Origin: Candidatus Apopatosoma intestinale
Lineage (GTDB): Bacteria; Bacillota; Clostridia; Oscillospirales; CAG-272
Direction of reading: 5' to 3'
Length of the DNA: 10,765 nt
NCBI GenBank assembly: GCA_003524145.1
Contig: DODZ01000019.1
Coordinates: 1 to 10,765, forward strand
Shown here piece after piece: positions 6,486 to 10,765 of this stretch (position 1 is the stretch's first letter; every line of letters begins with the position of its first letter). Below the pieces are notes generated by a model. That model was not told where the DNA came from. It ran no database searches and saw nothing but the letters and a program-made list of their open reading frames with translations. Both the position numbers and the translations under genes were made by a program.

Positions 6486-7091
6486 ATGGCTATAAATACG
6501 CAGAATGTCTGCCTGAAAATGACGGCAGGCAGAAAGGATCAGTTCCCGCGGGACGCGCTCCCGCAGATAGCGCTCTCCGGGCGCTCCAATGTGGGCAAAA
6601 GCTCGCTTATAAATACCGTTCTCGGCAGAAAAAGCCTTGCCCGCACAAGCGCGGAGCCCGGCAAAACAATAACAGTGAATTTCTATGAGATAGATAAGAA
6701 ATTTTATATCGTCGATCTCCCCGGTTACGGCTACGCCCGTCGCAGCGCCGAGGAGCAGAAGAAATGGTCGGCTCTGACAAATGCCTATGTGTCGGAGGAA
6801 AAGCCCGATATGATAGTTCAGCTCATCGATCTCAAGGTGGGTCCCACAAAGGACGACTATATGATGCTCGACTGGCTCGCGACAAGCGGCATACCGTATA
6901 TCATCGTGGCGACGAAGGCAGATAAGCCCAATAAGACAGACAAGGCGGCAAATCTCGCCGCGCTCTCCTCGCATCCCTATCTTGCCCCGCCGTATGCGCC
7001 CGAGAAGATAGCGGTCGTTCCTTTCTCCTCACATACGGGAGAGGGAAAAAATGAGCTGCTCTCCGTTTTTGAGAGCGTAATCAAAAAATAA
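6486..7091 (+). CDS. engB: Ribosome biogenesis GTP-binding protein EngB/YsxC
   Basis: Small TRAFAC-class GTPase required for late assembly of the 50S ribosomal subunit. Visible GTPase motifs are G1 GRSNVGKS (32-39), the switch I region PGKT (58-61), G3 DLPGYG (77-82), G4 TKAD (143-146) and a G5-like SSHTGEGK (181-188). The 201-residue length is typical. ATG 6486 is preferred because it lies six bases after GGAG (6476-6479); the adjacent ATG at 6483 is only three bases away, and the frame's extension back to 6429 overlaps lon and is Arg/Lys-rich without conserved content. It follows lon by 41 bases, a gene order known from other Firmicutes. Confidence 0.97.
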   Translation: MAINTQNVCLKMTAGRKDQFPRDALPQIALSGRSNVGKSSLINTVLGRKSLARTSAEPGKTITVNFYEIDKKFYIVDLPGYGYARRSAEEQKKWSALTNAYVSEEKPDMIVQLIDLKVGPTKDDYMMLDWLATSGIPYIIVATKADKPNKTDKAANLAALSSHPYLAPPYAPEKIAVVPFSSHTGEGKNELLSVFESVIKK

Positions 7092-7109
7092 TTTGTCAGA
7101 GGATAAATA

Positions 7110-7766
7110 ATGGATAAATTTTTAGTTTGGCTCCGCGAGTTTCTCGTGGCGATGCCCGCAGTTCTGCTTGCGCTTTCGTTTCATGAGTTTGCACACGGCT
7201 TCGTTTCGTGGAAGCTGGGAGACCCTACGGCGCGAAATTTCGGCAGGCTCACATTAAACCCGCTGAAGCATATCGATCCGCTCGGCTTTATCTGCATGGC
7301 GCTCTTTCATTTCGGCTGGGCAAAGCCCGTGCCCGTAAACGCCCGCTACTATAAAAAGCCGCGCCTCGGCATGGCATTGACTGCCGCGGCGGGACCCGCC
7401 ATGAACCTGTTGCTCGGCTTTTTCGGCATGGCTTTATTCAAGCTGCTCCTGCTCGTACCGACGGAGAGCGCTTTCATGGAGGGCTTCATGGGAGTTGCCA
7501 TAGATATCGCCCGCTACTTCTGCCTGCTCAATGTCGGTCTTGCGATATTCAATCTCATTCCCGTGCCTCCGCTGGACGGATCGCGCATTGCATTTATCTT
7601 CCTGCCGTCGAAATGGTATTTCGGCATCATGAGATATGAGCAGTATATCTATATCGGCTTTGTCATTCTCCTTTTCCTCGGCGTTTTCGATAAGACAATC
7701 GGCTGGCTCGATATACAGGTGCTTCGCGGTTTCGATGCCTTCTGGAGACTGATATTCGGATTTTAA
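7110..7766 (+). CDS. Site-2 protease family (M50) membrane zinc metalloprotease
   Basis: Intramembrane metalloprotease of the short, PDZ-less M50 group. HEFAH (25-29) is the HExxH zinc-binding and catalytic motif inside the first membrane segment. GWAKPVPVN (69-77) and NLIPVPPLDGSRI (148-160, third zinc ligand Asp156) are signatures of the family. About five hydrophobic segments are visible (near 9-30, 56-70, 88-115, 130-150 and 176-192). AGAGGA precedes the ATG by six bases, 18 bases after engB. The natural substrate is not known for this subgroup. Paralogues include sporulation and anti-sigma proteases, but this short form commonly sits beside scpAB, a context that suggests a cell-envelope housekeeping role. 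Confidence 0.92.
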   Translation: MDKFLVWLREFLVAMPAVLLALSFHEFAHGFVSWKLGDPTARNFGRLTLNPLKHIDPLGFICMALFHFGWAKPVPVNARYYKKPRLGMALTAAAGPAMNLLLGFFGMALFKLLLLVPTESAFMEGFMGVAIDIARYFCLLNVGLAIFNLIPVPPLDGSRIAFIFLPSKWYFGIMRYEQYIYIGFVILLFLGVFDKTIGWLDIQVLRGFDAFWRLIFGF

Positions 7767-7785
7767 TAAACAGGATTTATTTTGA

Positions 7786-8547
7786 ATGGAACAGCTTGTT
7801 TTCAAGACGGAAATATACGAGGGTCCGCTCGATTTGCTTCTGGACATCATCGCCAAAAACAAAATGAGCATCTTCGATATCAAAATATCGCTCATATTTG
7901 AGCAGTATATGGCATATCTTCGCGAAATGCAGGAAATGAATATGGAGATAGCCGGCGAATTTATCACGGAGGCGAGCCGCCTCATGCTGATAAAGAGCCG
8001 CTTGCTCCTGCCGAAGCCGGAGGAAGAAGACCCGCGCAAGGAGCTTGCAGTCCGGCTCATGGAATATAAGCTCGTGAAAAACGCGGCGGCATGGCTTCAT
8101 GAGCGGGAAGAGGAATTCGGCGGCAGATTTCAGAAGGATACCGACGAGATAAAGCCCGATAAGCGTATTCTGACAGAGATGGACAGCGCTATCCTCGAGG
8201 CGGCGATGAAAAAGGTGCTCGCACGCATCGCGGAATATGAGCAGGCACAGAGAGAAAAGCCGAATGTTATCGCGCCGCTCATAAAACGAAAGCAAATTTC
8301 CGTTGCCGGCAGGGTAATGCATATACTGCGCGTGATGGCGCGGCGCAAAACGGCGCATATAGACGAAATTTTCGACGAGGTGACGAGCCGCAGTGAGCTT
8401 GCGGCGACATTTTACGGACTGCTTGAGCTTATCAAGGTCGGCAGGATTGTCCCCGAACGCACGGCGGATGACGAAACGGGCGAAAATGTCATACTTCGTC
8501 TCAATACGGAAAGAATAAGCGGTGAAGAAAAGGAGGAGCAGGCATGA
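7786..8547 (+). CDS. scpA: Segregation and condensation protein A (kleisin)
   Basis: Kleisin subunit that bridges the two SMC heads and, with ScpB, forms the condensin-like complex for chromosome compaction and origin separation. The N-terminal signature YEGPLDLLLDII (11-22) and the SRLMLIKSRLLLP helix (64-76) are clear. The C-terminal winged-helix region ends in FYGLLELIKVGRI (209-221). At 253 residues it is normal length. The ribosome site is weak (AGGA at 7772-7775, ten bases from the ATG), so translation may rely partly on the preceding gene, which ends 19 bases upstream. It overlaps scpB by 4 bases (ATGA), which fits stoichiometric production of the two partners. Confidence 0.96.
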   Translation: MEQLVFKTEIYEGPLDLLLDIIAKNKMSIFDIKISLIFEQYMAYLREMQEMNMEIAGEFITEASRLMLIKSRLLLPKPEEEDPRKELAVRLMEYKLVKNAAAWLHEREEEFGGRFQKDTDEIKPDKRILTEMDSAILEAAMKKVLARIAEYEQAQREKPNVIAPLIKRKQISVAGRVMHILRVMARRKTAHIDEIFDEVTSRSELAATFYGLLELIKVGRIVPERTADDETGENVILRLNTERISGEEKEEQA

Positions 8548-9272
8548 CGGAAGAGAATAATATGTCCGGCATAAGCGAGTGCGTCGGGCTTGACATGGAC
8601 GAAAAAGTGCTTTCCCCCGATGAAATAAAGAGAATATCAGAGGCGGCTCTCTTCGCCGCGGGATATCCGCTCACCTTTGAAAAGCTCGGTGAGGTCATGG
8701 GTATTCCGCAGGAAAGAGTGCGCGAGGTTATCACGGAATATAAAAAGGAATACGACGGCGACCCCATGCGCGGCATTCAACTGCTGATACTGGGCAATGC
8801 CTGCCAGCTTGTGACAAAAGAGGTCTATGCCGACTATGTCAAGGCGGCACTCGGCGTGCGCGACGGCGGAAACCTCTCGAAAGCTTCGCTCGAAACGCTC
8901 GCGATAATAGCATACAACCAGCCTGCGACACGCTCATATGTTGAGCAGGTACGCGGCGTGGACAGTAGCTATTCCATCGGAGTGCTTCTCGAACACGAGC
9001 TGATAGAGGAAAAGGGACGGCTTGATGTTCCCGGCAGACCGAGGCTATTCGGCACTACAGAGGCTTTTCTGAGAACCTTCGGGCTTTCCGCGCCCGAGGA
9101 GCTCCCTCCTCTTGAAAATAATATTCCAAGTCCCGTGGAGGAGATACCGATGATAGACGGACTGGACGAGGTTCTCTCCGAAAAGCCGGCGGAAGCTGCC
9201 GCGGATGAAGCAGCATCGGTCAATCCCATGGCGCAGGAAGCGGAAAACGCACCTGCGGGTGATAAGTCATGA
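8544..9272 (+). CDS. scpB: Segregation and condensation protein B
   Basis: Dimeric winged-helix partner of ScpA in the SMC complex. The highly conserved block LSKASLETLAIIAYNQPATR (111-130), the following RGVDS (137-141) and GRPRLFGTTEAFLRTFGL (164-181) identify it. The start overlaps the scpA stop, with AGGAGG just upstream. The recognisable core ends near residue 181; a 60-residue acidic, Ala/Pro-rich tail follows (182-242) that looks disordered and poorly conserved, longer than in many homologues. The N-terminus also carries about 20 extra residues before the first winged helix. The stop overlaps the next start by 4 bases. Confidence 0.96.
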   Translation: MTEENNMSGISECVGLDMDEKVLSPDEIKRISEAALFAAGYPLTFEKLGEVMGIPQERVREVITEYKKEYDGDPMRGIQLLILGNACQLVTKEVYADYVKAALGVRDGGNLSKASLETLAIIAYNQPATRSYVEQVRGVDSSYSIGVLLEHELIEEKGRLDVPGRPRLFGTTEAFLRTFGLSAPEELPPLENNIPSPVEEIPMIDGLDEVLSEKPAEAAADEAASVNPMAQEAENAPAGDKS

Positions 9273-9988
9273 AAGCGGCGATAATAATTTCTGCAATAGT
9301 CCTCTTTTTTGCCGCACTCGGTATGATACCGATATCGGTGAAGGTTGCGGCGGCGGGAAAAGGCAAGGACTTTCGTGCTGCCGTGTGCATCCGCATATTG
9401 CATATCCCCGCATATACGATAAAGTTCGGCGGCGGAAAGGCAAGAAAAGCCGATATATCCGAGGAGGAGCAGGAGCCGAAAAAGAAAAAGAAGCAAAAGC
9501 AGAAAAAAGCGGAAAAGCCACAAAAAAAGGAAAAGAAAAGTATAGAGGATATAATTTCTCTTGTAAAGCTTCTTATCGAAATAGCAAAAAAAGTGCTTGA
9601 GAAAACATGGCGCTATATCAGGATAAAGACAGAATGCTATGATATCACCGTCGGCACGGATGACGCGGCAAAAACAGCGCTTATCTATGGCGGCGTATCG
9701 CAGGCGACATCGTATCTTTTTACCCTGCTGGATGAAACGGCACATTTCCGCGTGAAGAGAAAAGCCCCCGTGAATGTGGGCGTGGATTTCCTTGCCGCGG
9801 AGACAAGGGCAAATGTGCAGATGGATTTCCGCCTGCGCCTGTGGCACATCATCTCTATAGGGCTCGGAGCGGGCATAACATATCTTCGCGGCATGAAAAA
9901 GAACGGCACGAAAAGCGGAGACGACAATAAAAAGAAAAATAAAATCGCAAAAACAAGCGAAAACGAAAATACAGGAAAGGCGGAATAA
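9269..9988 (+). CDS. DUF2953 domain membrane-anchored protein
   Basis: Protein of unknown function. One hydrophobic segment (residues 2-22) anchors it at the membrane. A very Lys/Glu-rich linker (about 65-91) is followed by the conserved DUF2953-like part, with VGTDDAAKTALIYGG (128-142) and the later strands up to about 195. The C-terminus is again Lys/Asn-rich and probably disordered. It overlaps scpB by 4 bases and precedes gerW by 4; DUF2953 genes next to gerW/ytfJ are a pattern known in Clostridia, which suggests a sporulation-linked role, although this is inference from neighbourhood. The A-rich linker DNA contains a potential slippery heptamer at 9523-9529. Confidence 0.82.
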   Translation: MKAAIIISAIVLFFAALGMIPISVKVAAAGKGKDFRAAVCIRILHIPAYTIKFGGGKARKADISEEEQEPKKKKKQKQKKAEKPQKKEKKSIEDIISLVKLLIEIAKKVLEKTWRYIRIKTECYDITVGTDDAAKTALIYGGVSQATSYLFTLLDETAHFRVKRKAPVNVGVDFLAAETRANVQMDFRLRLWHIISIGLGAGITYLRGMKKNGTKSGDDNKKKNKIAKTSENENTGKAE

Positions 9989-9992
9989 ATCA

Positions 9993-10457
9993 ATGGAAGA
10001 AAACAGAATCAGCTCTCTCATCTCATCATCTCTGGAGGGCATACGCGATCTTGTCGATGCCAATACGATAATCGGCACGCCTATAGAGGCGGGAAGCTCG
10101 GTTATAATTCCCGTATCGAAGGTATCTGTCGGCTATGTCGGCGGCGGCAACGATTATGCGGGCAAGCATTGCAAGGATGGGCAGAATAATTTTGGCGGAG
10201 GCGGCGGAACAGGCGTCACCGTAACTCCCGTAGGCTTTCTCGTTATCGGCGAGAGCGGCAGGGTTGAGATGGTCAATGTAAATAACCCCACGGGAGGAAA
10301 CGATATCGGCTCATCTATAGAAAATATAATAAGTAAAACTCCCGACCTCATAGAGAAAATCAAGGGTATCTTCAAGAAGAAAGCAAAAAAAGAAGAGGAA
10401 AATGCCGCCGAAGGCGAGGACTTCAAGGAAGAGACGCAGGAAGAGAAGAAAGATTGA
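9993..10457 (+). CDS. gerW: GerW (YtfJ) family sporulation protein
   Basis: Small soluble protein of the GerW/YtfJ family. In Bacillus, GerW is made in the forespore and is needed for normal germination responses; homologues also occur in organisms not known to sporulate. Key motifs are NTIIGTPIEAGSSVIIPVSK (24-43) and GGGGGTGVTVTPVGFLVI (68-85), with the glycine-rich turn between them. The C-terminus (about 127-154) is a Lys/Glu-rich tail. The 154-residue length is typical. AAAGGCGG within the end of the DUF2953 gene serves as ribosome site for ATG 9993. It is the last gene of the seven-gene run. Confidence 0.92.
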   Translation: MEENRISSLISSSLEGIRDLVDANTIIGTPIEAGSSVIIPVSKVSVGYVGGGNDYAGKHCKDGQNNFGGGGGTGVTVTPVGFLVIGESGRVEMVNVNNPTGGNDIGSSIENIISKTPDLIEKIKGIFKKKAKKEEENAAEGEDFKEETQEEKKD

Positions 10458-10491
10458 CTTTTTCTTTCTCGCGCTTTTGAGTGACGAAGAG
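10458..10491. repeat. Direct repeat copy 1
   Basis: Matches 28 of 34 positions with 10537-10570, including the shared TCGCGCTTTT and TGACGAA cores. The internal hairpin seen in copy 2 is degraded here. It begins right after the gerW stop codon. Confidence 0.65.
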
Positions 10492-10499
10492 TTAGTAGT

Positions 10500-10516
10500 G
10501 GAGACCATTGGTCTCC
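10500..10516. repeat. Perfect inverted repeat between the direct repeats
   Basis: GGAGACCA and TGGTCTCC flank a single T. As RNA it would form a six-pair stem with a short loop. No T-run follows on either strand, so it is unlikely to be an intrinsic terminator. Confidence 0.5.
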
Positions 10517-10536
10517 CGCGAAGAAACATAAAGAAA

Positions 10537-10570
10537 CTTTTCTTTTATCGCGCTTTTCACTGACGAAAAG
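10537..10570. repeat. Direct repeat copy 2
   Basis: Second copy of the 34-base unit, 79 bases from the first. Its 3' half belongs to the perfect hairpin 10549-10574. Confidence 0.65.
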
Positions 10571-10574
10571 CGCG
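10549..10574. repeat. Perfect 10-pair hairpin
   Basis: CGCGCTTTTC (10549-10558) and GAAAAGCGCG (10565-10574) are exactly complementary around a six-base loop. The stem is strong, but GCAAAA rather than T's follows it, and the minus strand also lacks a T-run directly after. Confidence 0.6.
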
Positions 10575-10584
10575 GCAAAAGTCA

Positions 10585-10611
10585 TTTAAGAGGATTTTCC
10601 ATCCTCTTAAA
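10585..10611 (+). terminator. Weak terminator candidate for the lon-gerW run
   Basis: TTTAAGAGGA (10585-10594) pairs perfectly with TCCTCTTAAA (10602-10611) around a seven-base loop. The tract that follows (AATCTTCTT) is only partly T-rich, so termination may be inefficient or Rho-dependent. It is the best candidate downstream of gerW. Confidence 0.35.
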
Positions 10612-10727
10612 AATCTTCTTCCGCGTGCACGAGCTAGTCGCGCGAGCCATGCGTGGCAAGTGCGTGCGGCAAATGGCAAAGCGAAAGCCGTCGGTTTTAC
10701 CGCTCCCCGCAATCTCATACTACCACG

Positions 10728-10746
10728 CGTGCGAACATAGCGCACG
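10728..10746. repeat. Short perfect inverted repeat near the window end
   Basis: CGTGCG (10728-10733) and CGCACG (10741-10746) are complementary around a seven-base loop. No T-run is visible before the window ends. Confidence 0.35.
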
Positions 10747-10765
10747 AGAAAGCCGAGCAGATTCG

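Larger units (their letters stand above)
10458..10765. other. Structured intergenic region with repeats, no supported gene
   Basis: After gerW, 308 bases carry no frame with a ribosome site and family motifs. Instead there are a 34-base imperfect direct repeat and four perfect inverted repeats (10500-10516, 10549-10574, 10585-10611, 10728-10746). Base composition shifts from A/T-rich (to about 10620) to CG-rich with many GCG/CGC words. A species-specific intergenic repeat or a non-coding RNA is possible; no known RNA family was recognised. Confidence 0.5.

Noticed and set aside
8969..10078. 369-codon open frame antisense to scpB and the DUF2953 gene
   Set aside because: Its Phe/Leu-rich stretch is the complement of the Lys-rich linker. 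Three real genes with motifs occupy the plus strand.
10557..10745. 62-codon minus-strand frame, Arg/Ala-rich
   Set aside because: It spans two hairpins, lacks a ribosome site and its composition follows from CG-rich DNA.
10649..10765. Plus-strand frame open to the window end
   Set aside because: There is no ribosome binding site before the ATG, the region is repeat-like, and only 39 codons are visible with no recognisable motif.

Overview
The window looks like chromosome from a low-to-mid GC, Gram-positive, anaerobic Clostridia-type bacterium, probably a gut Oscillospiraceae or relative. The evidence is the gene order (lon-engB, then an M50 protease, scpA, scpB, a DUF2953 protein and a GerW/YtfJ sporulation protein), the strong purine-rich ribosome binding sites and the frequent ATA isoleucine codons. 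No species can be named from the sequence alone.

Left part (1-1700): an acquired serine recombinase with its own consensus promoter (TTGACA, 17 bp, TATAAT) and an operator-like dyad lying inside that promoter. The recombinase reading frame does not stop where its recognisable protein ends. It runs through a strong two-way terminator hairpin and into the antisense of the neighbouring epimerase gene. This suggests that the right end of a mobile element, or a decayed remnant of one, lies near 1620-1640.

Middle left (1710-3664, minus strand): a two-gene operon in which a fused ThrE-type threonine/serine exporter is translationally coupled (ATGA overlap) to a ribulose-phosphate 3-epimerase-family enzyme that has some AlsE-like motifs. 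It converges on the recombinase and shares its terminator.

Divergent control region (3665-3996): promoters for the exporter operon (minus) and for lon (plus), with a palindrome between them close to the CcpA cre / LacI-family operator consensus, a second near-palindrome in the exporter leader and two small hairpins in the lon leader.

Right part (3997-10457, plus strand): a tight seven-gene run with gaps of 41, 18, 19, -4, -4 and 4 bases. It contains lon (protein quality control), engB (GTPase for 50S ribosome assembly), an M50 site-2-type membrane metalloprotease, scpA and scpB (kleisin and partner of the SMC chromosome condensation complex), a DUF2953 membrane-anchored protein and gerW/ytfJ. 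These are housekeeping and cell-cycle/sporulation genes, probably read largely as one transcript from the lon promoter.

Right end (10458-10765): no convincing gene. It holds a 34-bp imperfect direct repeat and four perfect hairpins without T-tracts, so it looks like an intergenic repeat or structured RNA region rather than a simple terminator.

Most of the window is ordinary core genome. The points of greatest interest are the open-ended recombinase/terminator junction, the structured 3' intergenic region and the shared control region between the exporter operon and lon.
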